From positions 806,001 to 870,000 of the forward strand of contig NZ_JAAQRC020000001.1 in NCBI RefSeq assembly GCF_019216885.1: a DNA stretch of 64,000 nt, read 5' to 3'. Shown one piece after another: positions 26,366 through 35,711 of the stretch. The position numbers and the translations under genes are program-made. Within the stretch, counting starts at the first letter, position 1; every line of letters begins with the position of its first letter. Below the pieces are notes generated by a model. That model saw only the letters and a list, made by a program, of their open reading frames with translations, ran no database searches and had not been told where the DNA came from. The stretch is from Methylobacterium sp. SyP6R. Its GTDB lineage: Bacteria; Pseudomonadota; Alphaproteobacteria; Rhizobiales; Beijerinckiaceae.

Positions 26366-26875
26366 TCACTTGCTCTTCGGCGGCCCGGTCGGGACCAGGA
26401 GGGCGATGCGGTAGGTGCCGCCCTCCCGGCCGATCAGGAACACGCTGGTGGGCGGCGCGTCGCCCTCCACCGGCGGTTCGTCGAACACCACCCGCAGTCG
26501 CTCCGTCACCGGCATGTTGGCCTTGAGGGTGCCGCGCGAGGTCGCTTCCGCCAGGCCGTCCTCCGGCATCGGCTCCAGGGAGGCCGCCTTGATCGGCCGG
26601 CCGAAGCCGGCGCGGATCTGGTAGAGCGTCAGCCGCTTGCGGTGCGCCCGGGTGCCGGTCCAGTTCACCAGCCGCTCGAAGGCGGAGGCGTCGTGGTCGG
26701 TCATGGCCTTCGTCACGTAGGCGACGAGGGCGTCGGCTTGCGCGGGGAGGGGGCTTACGGCCCCCTGCTTCGCGGCGCTCTCCTGGGCCGGCTCGGAGTT
26801 CTGTGCCCGCGCCGCTCCGGTCAGGCTCGCCGCCGCGAGGGCGGCGAACCCGAGGGCCGTCAGGCGGCGCCTCAT
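26366..26875 (-). CDS. Exported hypothetical protein of the PQQ-dehydrogenase unit
   Basis: A 169-residue protein from ATG 26875. An N-terminal Sec signal (MRRRLTALGFAALAAASLTG, then AARA) is followed by a mature domain with no known motif (VAYVTKAMTDHDASAFERLV, SVFLIGREGGTYRIALLVPT). Its ATG overlaps the TGA of the PQQ dehydrogenase (ATGA, 26872-26875), so the two are translationally coupled. A periplasmic accessory protein of the dehydrogenase is the natural guess; no cytochrome c motif (CxxCH) is present. Confidence 0.75.
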   Translation of the reverse strand: MRRRLTALGFAALAAASLTGAARAQNSEPAQESAAKQGAVSPLPAQADALVAYVTKAMTDHDASAFERLVNWTGTRAHRKRLTLYQIRAGFGRPIKAASLEPMPEDGLAEATSRGTLKANMPVTERLRVVFDEPPVEGDAPPTSVFLIGREGGTYRIALLVPTGPPKSK

Positions 26876-28674
26876 CGGGCCGCCGCCTCCTCGCCCATCA
26901 CCCGGAAGACCCAGATCACCCCGCCCTGCGGCAGGACGCTGACCCGGCGCTCCTCGGGAATGAGCGCGTTGATGCCGGTCAGCATGCGCTCGGCATCGAC
27001 GCCCCAGCCGGCCTGGACCGCGACGTACTGGATCCCGTCGACCATGTAGCTCGACGGCACGCCGGTGACGCCGGAATTGAGACGGGTCTCCCACAGCACC
27101 TTGCCGGTGGTGCCGTCCAGCGCCCGGAACTTGCGGTCGCTGGTGCCGCCGGCGAAGATCAGCCCGCTGCCGGTGGTGAGGAGCGGCCCCCAGTTCGCCG
27201 AATCCTGGAAGTCGTGCTGCCAGGCCTTCTTGCCGGTCTTCGGATCCCAGGCCTGGATCGCCCCGATGGCGAAGGGCTTCGACTTGTCGACGCCGTCACG
27301 CAAGCGCAGCGAGTTCAGCACCTCGTCGATCGGGATGCCGATATAGAGCTCGCCGGGCTTGCGCGTGCCGGCCTGGGCGCCGGCCAGCTCCGAGCACAGG
27401 TTGTCGTTACTGGGGATGTAGAACAGCCCGGTCTTCGGGTTGTAGGCCTCCGGCGGCCAGTCCTTGCCGCCCCACAGGCCGGGGCAGAAGGCGGCGCGGC
27501 GGTTGATGCCGGGGATCTTGGACTGGTCGTAGGTCGGGCGGCCGGTCTTCGGATCGAGGGAGGAGAACACGTTCTGGTACACGAAGGGCTTACCGTCGAC
27601 GAAGCTCAGCGGCCCGTCCTTGCTGCGCTCGAGCGTCCAGAGATAGCCGTTGCGGCCGGCATGGATCGCGGCCGGAATCGTCTTGCCGTCGCGCTCGATG
27701 TCGATCAGCACCGGCGCCGAGACCTCGTCCCAGTCCCAGGCGTCGTTCCAGTGATACTGGTGGTGGCCCTTGATCTTGCCGCTGTCGAGGTCGAGCGCCA
27801 CGACCGACGAGGTGTAGAGGTTGTCGCCCGGCCGCGCATCCGGCGTCCAGGGACCGCCATTGCCGGTGCCGAAATAGGCGAGGTTGGCCGCCGGATCGTA
27901 GCTGCCCTGGATCCAGACCGAGCCGCCGCCGGTCTTCCAGGAATCGCCCTTCCAGGTATCGGCCGCCGGGTCGCCGGGGCCGGCCACCGTGTAGGTCTTC
28001 CAGGCCTCGTTGCCGGTCTCGGCATCGAGCGCCGTGATGAAGCCGCGCACGCCGTACTCGCCGCCCGAGACGCCGACCACCACCTTGCCCTTCGCCACGA
28101 GCGGCGAGAGCGTCATGTAGTAGCCGTCCTGCCAGGGGGCGACGCATTTCTCCCACTTCACCTTGCCGGTGGTGGCGCCGAGCGCGACCACGCAGGAATC
28201 GGTGGTGGTCATGTAGACGCTGTCGCCGTAGAGGCCGACGCCGCGATTGGTCGGGTGCAGCTGCGACAGCTCCGGCGGCAATTCCTTCTGGTAGCGCCAC
28301 AGGATCTCGCCGGTGCGGGCGTTGATCGCCATCACCTGGGCCTGCGGGGTGGTGACGAACATCACCCCGTTATTGACGATCGGCGGGGCCTGGTGGCCCT
28401 CGCTCACGCCGGTCGACAGGCTCCAGGCCGGGACGAGCTTGGTGACGTTCTTCGCGGTGATCTGGTCGAGGGGGGAATAGCCCCAGCTCTGGTAGTTGCC
28501 CCGGTATTGCAGCCAGTTCTCCGGCTCCGGGTTGGCCAGCCGCTGATCGGTGACCGGCTTGTACTCGACCTTGCCGGCCGGGTCGGCCTTCAGCGGTGCG
28601 GCGGCGAGCGCGAGGGCCACGGCACAGGGCGCGACCGCGGCGAGCCAGCCCCTGGCTCGAACGAGACGTGACAT
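26872..28674 (-). CDS. PQQ-dependent alcohol dehydrogenase-like quinoprotein
   Basis: A 600-residue protein from ATG 28674 with a GAGGAGAG ribosome site and a Sec signal (to about residue 30, ending LKADPA). The eight-bladed propeller repeats (ALDAETGNEAWK, DPKTGKKAWQ and others) are typical of methanol/ethanol quinoproteins. Active-site residues are present: Glu in SGGEYGVRGF, Asn in FGTGNGG, catalytic Asp in DAWDWDEVSAP, and Arg in AGRNGYLW. Two residues after the catalytic Asp is another Asp, the position that marks lanthanide-using enzymes such as XoxF. The vicinal Cys-Cys of MxaF, expected near residue 120, is absent (QLHPTNRG stands there). The Rieske gene is directly upstream. Confidence 0.88.
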   Translation of the reverse strand: MSRLVRARGWLAAVAPCAVALALAAAPLKADPAGKVEYKPVTDQRLANPEPENWLQYRGNYQSWGYSPLDQITAKNVTKLVPAWSLSTGVSEGHQAPPIVNNGVMFVTTPQAQVMAINARTGEILWRYQKELPPELSQLHPTNRGVGLYGDSVYMTTTDSCVVALGATTGKVKWEKCVAPWQDGYYMTLSPLVAKGKVVVGVSGGEYGVRGFITALDAETGNEAWKTYTVAGPGDPAADTWKGDSWKTGGGSVWIQGSYDPAANLAYFGTGNGGPWTPDARPGDNLYTSSVVALDLDSGKIKGHHQYHWNDAWDWDEVSAPVLIDIERDGKTIPAAIHAGRNGYLWTLERSKDGPLSFVDGKPFVYQNVFSSLDPKTGRPTYDQSKIPGINRRAAFCPGLWGGKDWPPEAYNPKTGLFYIPSNDNLCSELAGAQAGTRKPGELYIGIPIDEVLNSLRLRDGVDKSKPFAIGAIQAWDPKTGKKAWQHDFQDSANWGPLLTTGSGLIFAGGTSDRKFRALDGTTGKVLWETRLNSGVTGVPSSYMVDGIQYVAVQAGWGVDAERMLTGINALIPEERRVSVLPQGGVIWVFRVMGEEAAAR

Positions 28675-28793
28675 GCTGCTCTCCTCAAAACAGGGGCAGG
28701 CACGGGCCGGCCCGGCGTTTCCTCGATCCCGATTCCTTGTTCCGGACCCGCGTCGTTGCTGCGTGGGTCTCGGTCTTTCTCTTGGAAGACCAA

Positions 28794-28811
28794 GGCGGCG
28801 CGTGCGCCGCC
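28794..28811 (-). terminator. Possible hairpin between Rieske and dehydrogenase genes
   Basis: A 7-bp GC stem (28794-28800 with 28805-28811) and 4-base loop lie just past the Rieske stop codon on the minus strand, followed by a weak T-rich stretch. It may attenuate rather than end transcription into the dehydrogenase gene. Confidence 0.4.
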
Positions 28812-28822
28812 TCACCTCCCGC

Positions 28823-29404
28823 TCAGGCGGGCCCCGGCCCCGGCTTGCCGATGAAGCCGCCGGCCACCATCAGCGTGCCGCCCTCGCCCTTGGCGAGCGG
28901 CAGCATCGGCAGGCGCTTGCGCGCCGGCCCCTTGGCCACCCGGCCGCCCTGGGCCGGCAGGAACTCGGAATGGTGGCAGAAGCAGCTCAGGCGCTGCGTC
29001 TCGTGGCTCCAGCCGGAGATGGTGCAGCCCTGGTGGGTGCAGATGGCCGAGAGCGCCACGACCCCGTCGACCGCGTGGGCGCGCTGGTCCTCCGCGACCT
29101 GGTCGGGCGCGACCCGCACCAGGAGGATCTTGGCGAAGCGCGAGCCCTCGCGCCTGACCCCCTGCGGATCGACCGCCACCGCCTCGACGAGGTCGCCACC
29201 GACCGGCAGCGCGTCGAGGGTGATCGGCTCGCCGGCCTTCGCGCCGTCGCCGAGCACCAGCCGGTCGCCCTTCTGCGGCAGCGCCTCCTCCGGTCCCGCC
29301 CAGGCGGCGCCCCCCGCCGCACAGCAGGCCACGGCCCCCATCACCACGCTGCGCCGGTCGAGCCCAGGCTCGTGCCGCTGCGCGCGTCGTCTTGCGCGAT
29401 CCAT
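28823..29404 (-). CDS. Exported Rieske [2Fe-2S] protein
   Basis: A 193-residue protein from ATG 29404 with a GGGAGGAACG ribosome site. A twin-arginine signal (RRSVVMGAVACCAAGGAAWA) points to Tat export of a folded cluster protein. The Rieske box is CTHQGC (about residue 126) and CFCHHSEF (about 146), with the two Cys and two His ligands plus the disulfide cysteines of high-potential bc1-type proteins. No cytochrome b or c1 gene is near. It lies 148 bases upstream of the PQQ dehydrogenase on the same strand, so it may be the electron acceptor of that enzyme; this is inference. Confidence 0.88.
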   Translation of the reverse strand: MDRARRRAQRHEPGLDRRSVVMGAVACCAAGGAAWAGPEEALPQKGDRLVLGDGAKAGEPITLDALPVGGDLVEAVAVDPQGVRREGSRFAKILLVRVAPDQVAEDQRAHAVDGVVALSAICTHQGCTISGWSHETQRLSCFCHHSEFLPAQGGRVAKGPARKRLPMLPLAKGEGGTLMVAGGFIGKPGPGPA

Positions 29405-29574
29405 CGTTCCTCCCGGTGGAATCGTTCTTTGTTCTTATGATTTTCTATATGAGTAGCCGAGCCGGCGGTCGCGTCAACCCGCTTCATGCCAATTCACGGG
29501 TTCCTGATGTTTCGTATGCTTGGTGCGGCGCACCCAAATCCTGTGCGGTGCAGCGCGGCCGCGGCATCGGAGGC

Positions 29575-30183
29575 TCAGCGAGCGAGGTCTTGACGGGCCA
29601 GATCCTGACGGACGAGCGCGGATCGCAGGGTCTCGGCCAGCGCATCCGGCGCGATCGTGGTCGGGATCCGCGCCATCACGGCTCCCGTCGGGCCGACAAG
29701 GAAGAACTCGGCCGGGTGATCGACCACGCCGTCGTGGCGCCGGATCGGCGGTGCGGCGTAGGAAGCGGCGAGGCCGTCGATGACCGCGAGCGGGCCGGTC
29801 ACCGCCACGATGGCGGGGTGGAACGTGTCGAGATAGGCCGCGAGCACGGCCGGGCCGTCGCGCTCGGGATCGGCGGCGACCAGCACCGGCACCAGCCGGG
29901 CGAGCAGGGCCGGGGCCAAATCGTCGAGGGCCTGCGTCACCGTCATCAGGGCGGTCGGGCAGAGGTCGGGACAGCGCGTATAGCCGAAATAGACCAGGCG
30001 CAGCCGGCCGGCGAACCGGGCCTCGTCCACGGCCGCACCGGTCTGGTCGACGAGGCCGCGCCCGGCGGGCCAGGCCAGGGAACCGGCTCCCGCGGGCGGG
30101 ACGACGCCTGCACCGACCGACAGCAGGGCCGCGACGAGCGGTCCCCGGCCGAGGCGCCGCACCCATGACGAGACCGCACCCAT
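29575..30183 (-). CDS. SCO1/SenC-family copper chaperone-like protein
   Basis: A 202-residue exported protein from ATG 30183. After a signal or anchor segment (GRGPLVAALLSVGAGVVPPA) comes a thioredoxin-like domain with the copper-binding FGYTRCPDLCPTALM (CxxxC, about residue 75) and the distal histidine in VVDHPAEFFLVG. SCO proteins deliver copper to the CuA centre of cytochrome oxidase or act as thiol reductants. It is 170 bases upstream of the Rieske gene on the same strand. The C-terminal residues contain a short duplicated VRQDLARQDLAR. A longer open frame upstream is not coding. Confidence 0.88.
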   Translation of the reverse strand: MGAVSSWVRRLGRGPLVAALLSVGAGVVPPAGAGSLAWPAGRGLVDQTGAAVDEARFAGRLRLVYFGYTRCPDLCPTALMTVTQALDDLAPALLARLVPVLVAADPERDGPAVLAAYLDTFHPAIVAVTGPLAVIDGLAASYAAPPIRRHDGVVDHPAEFFLVGPTGAVMARIPTTIAPDALAETLRSALVRQDLARQDLAR

Positions 30184-30477
30184 GGCCAAAACCTCACACC
30201 ACTTGGCGATGTAAGCGTCTTCGCCACGAAGCGCCATCGGACGGCGCCGATGATCCCCACATCTCGCAGGCTTTTGACCGATAACCTCGCGCCCCGGCGG
30301 CCTTTTACAAAAGGTTGCCCTGTCGCGGCGAGGGCTGCTTAACCGTCTTCTGCCGGCATTGCCGCATGCGGGCACATTCGAGCCTTCGCCGCAGCCCTCC
30401 GTTAACGGCGGTCGGTTGGTATGGCGCCACGAGGGAACGGTTCGTGACGGCCGGCGACGGTCACCGCGGGGGGCATC

Positions 30478-30957
30478 ATGGGAATCATCAAGCAGCTCAT
30501 CACATCGTCCGGGCCGCTCCTGGCCTATATGGGCGTCGTTCCCCTGCTGCGCATGGTGCCGTTCCTGCAGCGCCCGGCGCCGCCGTTCCGCGATGGACCG
30601 CTCCAGGCCACCGTCGACTTTCCGGCTTTGCAGCCCCCGGCCGAGCCCTACGCGTGGCCGCGCTCCCACATCCTGTCGGGCAATCCGGTCCAGACCGCGA
30701 CCTACATCTATACCAGCCCCGACAACCTGTTCGCCGCCGGCATCTGGACCTGCGAGATCGGCAAGTTCCGCATCGATTTCGGCCGGGCCGAGTTCATCCA
30801 GATTCTCGCGGGCGTGGTGATCGTCACCGATGCCGAGGGTGTCTCGAAGACCTACCGGGCCGGCGACGCCTTCGTGACGCCCAAGGGGTTCTCCGGCACC
30901 TGGGACGTGATCGAGCCGATCAAGAAGCACTTCACCTGGTACGGCTCGGGGGAGTGA
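30478..30957 (+). CDS. Cupin-domain protein (EutQ/DUF861-like)
   Basis: A 159-residue protein from ATG 30478. The N-terminus has a short hydrophobic stretch (PLLAYMGVVPLLRMVPFLQ) that could attach it to the membrane. The C-terminal 80 residues form a single cupin (DUF861) domain: FRIDFGRAEFIQILAGVVIV, EGVSKTYRAGDAFVTPKGFS, GTWDVIEPIKKHF. The metal-binding histidines of classical cupins are mostly missing, so a binding or structural role is as likely as catalysis. It is divergent from the SCO gene across 294 bases without other genes. Confidence 0.8.
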   Translation: MGIIKQLITSSGPLLAYMGVVPLLRMVPFLQRPAPPFRDGPLQATVDFPALQPPAEPYAWPRSHILSGNPVQTATYIYTSPDNLFAAGIWTCEIGKFRIDFGRAEFIQILAGVVIVTDAEGVSKTYRAGDAFVTPKGFSGTWDVIEPIKKHFTWYGSGE

Positions 30958-31018
30958 GCGGGCGGACGGCTCCGTCTGTATCCTTCGACCGAGCTATCAC
31001 GCCCATTGCCAACTCGCA

Positions 31019-31055
31019 GGGTCATTCCGGGGCCGCGGAAGCGGAGCCCGGGATG
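31019..31055. repeat. Intergenic repeat type B, copy 1
   Basis: The stretch GGTCATTCCGGGGCCGCGGA and following (to GAGCCCGGGAT) matches, with few changes, the sequences at 49333-49370 and, inverted, 49434-49471. Such elements are common between genes in Rhizobiales. Confidence 0.8.
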
Positions 31056-31096
31056 GCAGCCTGTTTCACTTAGCTTGCATCTTTGTCCAACCCACG

Positions 31097-31217
31097 ACCT
31101 CATCCTGAGGTGCGACCGAAGGGAGCCTCGAAGGAGGGCTCCAGATACCACTACGACTCCTGGAGCCCTCCTTCGAGGTCAGTCGATCTCCGATCGACTA
31201 ACACCTCAGGATGAGGT
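31097..31217. repeat. Intergenic palindromic repeat type A, copy 1
   Basis: A long imperfect palindrome: CCTCATCCTGAGGT near the left end pairs with ACCTCAGGATGAGG at the right end, and the inner GCCTCGAAGGAGGGCTCCAG pairs with CTGGAGCCCTCCTTCGAGG. An extra CGATCTCCGATCG hairpin sits on the right arm. Related copies lie at 36621-36750 and 36867-36940. It would form a strong RNA or DNA cruciform between convergent genes. Confidence 0.9.
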
Positions 31218-31375
31218 GAAGATTAGGATGTTCTAGGGATTTCCCTAAATTTTAGCAGCTCGATCCGCCCAAACAGACTCTCAGAATGAGATTGCGGGGC
31301 AGGAGGGAATACGTTGATCGGTCAAACAAGCTCTCGACGGCATGGAGCAAATCGATCCGATATCGCAGAAAACCA

Positions 31376-32104
31376 TTACAGATCGAAGTTCGTCGGCATC
31401 ATCACCACGTCGCGGATGGTCATGCCCCGCGGCCGGGTCAGCATGAACATCACCACGTTCGCCACCTCCTCGGGTTCGAGCAGGCTGCCGGAGGCGCGGG
31501 CCTCCTCCAGCTTCTCGGCCGGCCAGTCGGCCAGCAGCGCGGTGACGACCGGGCCGGGCGAGATCGCGCCGACGCGGATGCCGTGCTTGAACACCTGCCG
31601 CCGCACCGTCTGGACGAAGCAGTTGATCGCCCATTTCGACGAGGCGTAGACCGGCTCCCACGGCGTCGGGTAATGCGCGGCGAGCGAGCTCGTCACGATG
31701 ATGTCGCCGGAGCCCCGCGCGATCATGTGCGGCAGCACGTCGTGCACGTTCTTCATCACGACGTTGACGTTGAGGTTCAGCATCCGGTCGATCGCGGTGC
31801 TGTCCGCATCGACGAGGTCGCCGCCGACGTAAGATCCCGCATTGGCATGCAGGATGTCGAGGCGGCCCGCCGCCTCGAGGATCCGCGGCAGTAGGCCGGC
31901 GCAGGCGGCCGGATCGAGGAGATCGAGGGAGAGCGGGATCGCCGCCCCGCCATGCCTGGCGCATAGTCTGGCAAGCGCCGCCTCGTCCCGGTCGACCAGC
32001 ACCACGCGGGCGCCCGCCGCCAGCATCGCCTCGGCGCTGGCGAGCCCGATCCCCGAGGCCGCGCCGGTGACCGCCGCGACCTTGCCTTGCAGTTCTCCCG
32101 CCAC
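31376..32104 (-). CDS. Short-chain dehydrogenase/reductase
   Basis: A 242-residue SDR from GTG 32104 with an AAGGAAA ribosome site. Features are the cofactor motif TGAASGIG (about residue 14), a DRDE acid at the end of beta-2 (favouring NAD+), NAGSYVGG, the catalytic Ser in IVTSSLAAHY and the YASSK motif (about residue 150), and the closing segment TIRDVVMMPTNFDL. The substrate is unknown; this subgroup contains polyol and ketone reductases. It lies 22 bases after the patatin gene on the same strand and may be co-transcribed with it. Confidence 0.9.
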   Translation of the reverse strand: MAGELQGKVAAVTGAASGIGLASAEAMLAAGARVVLVDRDEAALARLCARHGGAAIPLSLDLLDPAACAGLLPRILEAAGRLDILHANAGSYVGGDLVDADSTAIDRMLNLNVNVVMKNVHDVLPHMIARGSGDIIVTSSLAAHYPTPWEPVYASSKWAINCFVQTVRRQVFKHGIRVGAISPGPVVTALLADWPAEKLEEARASGSLLEPEEVANVVMFMLTRPRGMTIRDVVMMPTNFDL

Positions 32105-32126
32105 GGCGTTTCCTTCTCTGCCGATG

Positions 32127-33323
32127 TCAGCGCAGGGCCAGCGTCGGCACCGCCGGCTCGCCGTCCCGTGGCAGGCTCGTCTGCCACACCGTGCCGCTGC
32201 TGCCCTTCTGGTAGCCGTCGTCGTAGAGGCGGCGCATATAGGCGGTGTCGAACCCCTGCGAGGCCGGGACCTCGGGGATGCGCCGGTCGATATAGGTCAG
32301 GTTGAAGCCCATCCCGTTGCGGCGGGCGAAGGCCTGGGTGCTGGCGAGCGTCGCCCGGGCGCGGGATCGCCCGACCGTCGAGAGCGAGCGGACGGCGATC
32401 GGCAGGGTGCCGTTCTGCACCACGTCGAAGCTCGGCTCGATGCGGCCGTTGATGACGACGTAGATGTTGGGCTTGCCGCGGCTCGCGGCGATGCGCCCGT
32501 CCTGGGTCAGGAAGGCCTCGGGCAGGGTGAAGACCGGCGTCACCACCGAGCCGTCGACATGCATCTCCTGGAAGGCGTGGTTGCCGGCCTGGGCGTCGAT
32601 CAGCATCGGCGGGAAGACCGCGGGCACGCTGGCCGAGGCGGTCAGCACGTCGCGGAAGAGTTCGACGGCATTGGGCTGGCCGCTCGCCGCGATGGCGCCC
32701 ATGTCCCAGATCACCGCGCGCTGCGAATCGAGGTTGGTGGTGACGACGAGGAGCCGCCGGCCCTTGCGGTGCTCCTCGGCCACCGCCGCCAGCAGGTCCG
32801 GCGTCACGTAGCGCCCGACGAGGTCGCGCAGGCGTGCATCGCCGAACAGGCCGTCACCGGTCAGCACGTTGAGGGGGTTGGGCGAGCGCACCAGGGTCGC
32901 GGCCTCGCCGCTGGTGTAGATCTGGCGCAGGTAGCCGTCATAGGCCGGGCCCAGGAACGCGAACGGGGCGATCAGCGCACCCGTCGAGACGCCCGAGACC
33001 ATGGTGAAGGTCGGGCGCTTGCCGGTCTCGCTCCAGCCGTTGAGCACGCCGGCGCCGTAGGCCCCGTCGCCGCCGCCGCCCGAGAGGGCGAGGTAGCTGA
33101 ACGGCTCGCGCGAGGCCTTCACCTGGTCGGCCACCGCCGCGAAGCTGCGGGCCGAGCCGTCGGCCCAGAAGCGGATGTCGGGCTGCTGGCCCGGCACCGT
33201 GGCGGTTGCGGCTTCCGCCGCCGTGTAGGGCATGCGCGGCAGCGAGGCGCAGGCGGCCGCTTGCGCTCCGATCAGGGCCACCGCGAGGCCGCGCTTCCAG
33301 GTCGATCGAAGGGACACGATCAT
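32127..33323 (-). CDS. Patatin-like phospholipase, lipoprotein
   Basis: A 398-residue protein from ATG 33323. The N-terminus (MIVSLRSTWKRGLAVALIGA then QAAACASLP) has a lipobox with the acylated cysteine near residue 25. The patatin catalytic set is visible: oxyanion loop ALSGGGGDGAYGAG (about residue 82), nucleophile in VSGVSTGALIAPF, and the dyad aspartate in HVDGSVV. It is expected to hydrolyse phospholipid acyl esters at the cell envelope. The SDR gene follows directly, and tyrA lies upstream on the same strand after about 110 bases. Confidence 0.9.
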   Translation of the reverse strand: MIVSLRSTWKRGLAVALIGAQAAACASLPRMPYTAAEAATATVPGQQPDIRFWADGSARSFAAVADQVKASREPFSYLALSGGGGDGAYGAGVLNGWSETGKRPTFTMVSGVSTGALIAPFAFLGPAYDGYLRQIYTSGEAATLVRSPNPLNVLTGDGLFGDARLRDLVGRYVTPDLLAAVAEEHRKGRRLLVVTTNLDSQRAVIWDMGAIAASGQPNAVELFRDVLTASASVPAVFPPMLIDAQAGNHAFQEMHVDGSVVTPVFTLPEAFLTQDGRIAASRGKPNIYVVINGRIEPSFDVVQNGTLPIAVRSLSTVGRSRARATLASTQAFARRNGMGFNLTYIDRRIPEVPASQGFDTAYMRRLYDDGYQKGSSGTVWQTSLPRDGEPAVPTLALR

Positions 33324-33431
33324 CACACCACGAGTTTCGCCACGCCGCCTCGCCGGGGAGTATCCGACGAACACGACGAAACGGCAACGCTTATGGCAAA
33401 GCTCGAGAGGCCGAACGGTTCCGCGCGAGGC

Positions 33432-34364
33432 TCACTCCGCCGCCTTGGAGCCGGCGCGGCGGCCGAAATCCGGCTCGGCGGTCTCCTGGCCCACGGCGAC
33501 GATGCCGCGGCGGATCGCCCGGGTGCGGGTGAAGAGCGCGTGCAGGGCCTCGCCGTCGTCCCAGCGGATGGCGCGGGCCAAGGCCGCCAGATCCTCGTTG
33601 AAGCGGCCCAGCATCTCCAGCACCGCCTCCTTGTTGGTGAGGAAGATGTCGCGCCACATCGTCGGGTCGGAGGCGGCGATGCGGGTGAAATCGCGAAACC
33701 CGCCGGCCGAGAACTTGATCACCTCGGACTGGGTCACGGTCTCGAGATCGGCGGCGGTGCCCACGATGTTGTAGGCGATGAGGTGCGGCACGTGGCTGGT
33801 GATCGCCAGCACGAGGTCGTGGTGGGCCGGCGTCATCGTCTCGACGACCGACCCCAGTCCCTCCCAGAACGCCCGCACCCGCGCCACCGCCGCCGGATCC
33901 GTGCCCTCCGGCGGGGTCAGGATGCACCAGCGGCCGTGGAACAGGCTGGCGAATCCCGCATCCGGCCCCGAATGCTCGGTGCCGGCGACCGGGTGGGCGG
34001 GCACGAAGCCGACGCCTTCGGGCAGGTGCGGCTCGGCCGCCGCCACCACCGCGGCCTTGACCGAGCCGACGTCGGACAGGATCGCGCCGGGCGCGAGCGA
34101 GCCGGCGATCTCCGCCGCCACCGCCCCGATGGCGCCGACCGGCACGCACAGGATCACGAGATCCGCCCCCACGACGCCCGCCGCGAGGTCGGTGGTGGCC
34201 TCGTCGGCGATCCCGAGCGCTCGCACCCGCTCGATCACGCCCGCGTCGCGGTCGACCGCGACGATCGCCTGAGCGAGCCCGCCCGCCCGGGCACCGCGGG
34301 CGATCGACGAGCCGATCAGCCCGAGGCCGATGATGGCGAGGCGCCGGAACGGGGCCTCAGCCAC
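33432..34364 (-). CDS. tyrA: Prephenate/arogenate dehydrogenase family protein
   Basis: A 310-residue protein from GTG 34364. It starts with the NAD(P) fold [17 protein letters not shown], then [22 protein letters not shown], the catalytic histidine region [17 protein letters not shown], and a helical C-terminal dimerisation domain. It oxidatively decarboxylates prephenate (or arogenate) on the path to tyrosine. There is no chorismate mutase domain. Its start overlaps the stop of the upstream aminotransferase by 8 bases, so both are one translational unit, which supports a joint role in tyrosine/phenylalanine synthesis. Confidence 0.9.
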   Translation of the reverse strand: MAEAPFRRLAIIGLGLIGSSIARGARAGGLAQAIVAVDRDAGVIERVRALGIADEATTDLAAGVVGADLVILCVPVGAIGAVAAEIAGSLAPGAILSDVGSVKAAVVAAAEPHLPEGVGFVPAHPVAGTEHSGPDAGFASLFHGRWCILTPPEGTDPAAVARVRAFWEGLGSVVETMTPAHHDLVLAITSHVPHLIAYNIVGTAADLETVTQSEVIKFSAGGFRDFTRIAASDPTMWRDIFLTNKEAVLEMLGRFNEDLAALARAIRWDDGEALHALFTRTRAIRRGIVAVGQETAEPDFGRRAGSKAAE

Positions 34365-35472
34365 GCGGGGGAGCCTTCACGAACTCGGTCAGCGCCGCCA
34401 CCACGGCCTCGTTGGCCTCGGCGGTACCGATCGTCATGCGTAAGCCGTTCGGCAGCCCGTAGGCCCCGACCCGGCGCAGGATCATCCCGCGGGCGGTGAG
34501 GTAGGCGTCGGCGTCGGCCGCGGTCCGGCCGGCTGTTTCAGGGAAGTGGATCAGCACGAAGTTGCCGACGCTCGGCGTCACCACGAGGCCGAGGCCCTCC
34601 AGCGCCTTCGTCACCTTCGGCAGCCACGCGTCGTTGTGGGCCACGGCCTTGGCGATGTGGGCGTCGTCGGCCATCGCGGCGGCGCCCGCCGTGATGGCGG
34701 CGGCCCCGAGGTTGAACGGCCCGCGGATGCGGTTGACCGCGTCGGCGATCGCGGCGGGCGCGACCATCCAGCCGATCCGCAGCGCGGCAAGCCCGTACAC
34801 CTTCGAGAAGGTGCGGGTCATCACCACGTTCTCGGATTCGGCCACCAGCTCCAGGCCGGCGGCGTAGTCGTTGCGCCGGACATATTCGGCATAGGCCGCG
34901 TCGAGCACCAGGAGGGTGGATTTGGGCAGGCCGGCATGCAGGCGCCGCACCTCGTCGAAGGGCAGGTAGGTGCCGGTCGGGTTGTTGGGATTGGCGAGGT
35001 AGACGATGCGGGTCTTGTCCGTCACCGCCGCCAGCAGCGCGTCGACGTCGGTGGTGCAGTCGCGCTCCGGCGCCACCACCGGCGTGCCGCCCGCCGCCAG
35101 GATGGCGATGCGGTAGACCAGGAAGCCGTATTGCGAGTACAGCCCCTCGTCGCCCGGGCCCATATAGGCGTAGGTCAGGAGCGACAGCAGCTCGTCCGAG
35201 CCGGCGCCGCAGACGATGCGCTCGGGATCGAGGCCGTATTTCTGCGCGATGGCCTGGCGGAGCTTGGTGGCGCTGCCGTCCGGGTAGAGCTCCAGATGCG
35301 CCGCCGTCTCCTGCATCGCCGCGATCGCCGCCGGGCTCGGGCCCATCGGCGTCTCGTTCGAGGAGAGCTTGTGCAGCGTCACGCCGGCCGGCGCCGCGCT
35401 CTTGCCCGGAACGTAGGCCTCGATCGCGAGGACACCGGGGCGCGGGACGGGGCGAAGGGCGGCGGCGGACAT
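34357..35472 (-). CDS. hisC: HisC-type aminotransferase (histidinol-phosphate/aromatic)
   Basis: A 371-residue class I/II PLP enzyme from ATG 35472; the open frame reaches 35595 but the family starts near [16 protein letters not shown]. Key segments are [55 protein letters not shown] (PLP-binding Asp and Tyr) and [16 protein letters not shown] with the Schiff-base lysine. Because it is fused in one unit with tyrA, it may act mainly as an aromatic aminotransferase rather than, or as well as, in histidine synthesis. Confidence 0.88.
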   Translation of the reverse strand: MSAAALRPVPRPGVLAIEAYVPGKSAAPAGVTLHKLSSNETPMGPSPAAIAAMQETAAHLELYPDGSATKLRQAIAQKYGLDPERIVCGAGSDELLSLLTYAYMGPGDEGLYSQYGFLVYRIAILAAGGTPVVAPERDCTTDVDALLAAVTDKTRIVYLANPNNPTGTYLPFDEVRRLHAGLPKSTLLVLDAAYAEYVRRNDYAAGLELVAESENVVMTRTFSKVYGLAALRIGWMVAPAAIADAVNRIRGPFNLGAAAITAGAAAMADDAHIAKAVAHNDAWLPKVTKALEGLGLVVTPSVGNFVLIHFPETAGRTAADADAYLTARGMILRRVGAYGLPNGLRMTIGTAEANEAVVAALTEFVKAPPRG

Positions 35473-35711
35473 GGGCGAACCTTGGAATCGGCGTCGAACA
35501 ACGTCACGCCGTCTAGAGCAAGTCGCGGCCTTTGGGAAACGGCGCGAAAAGCGCGGGAGCCCTGCGCCGGGCACGGCGGCGATTCGCCGGTTCAACGCGG
35601 CGGGCGCCCGGTAGCGCCGGCGGTCGCGGGGCGATACACCGGGGCTTCAAGGCCGCCCGTTCCGGCGCGGTCCTCGCCCCGCCGGATCATGCAGCCGAGT
35701 CGTCCTTCTTC

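Larger units (their letters stand above)
30958..31375. other. Intergenic region dominated by repeats
   Basis: About 420 bases between the cupin gene and the convergent SDR gene. It contains two different intergenic repeat types (31019-31055 and 31097-31217) and no supported gene. Confidence 0.7.
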
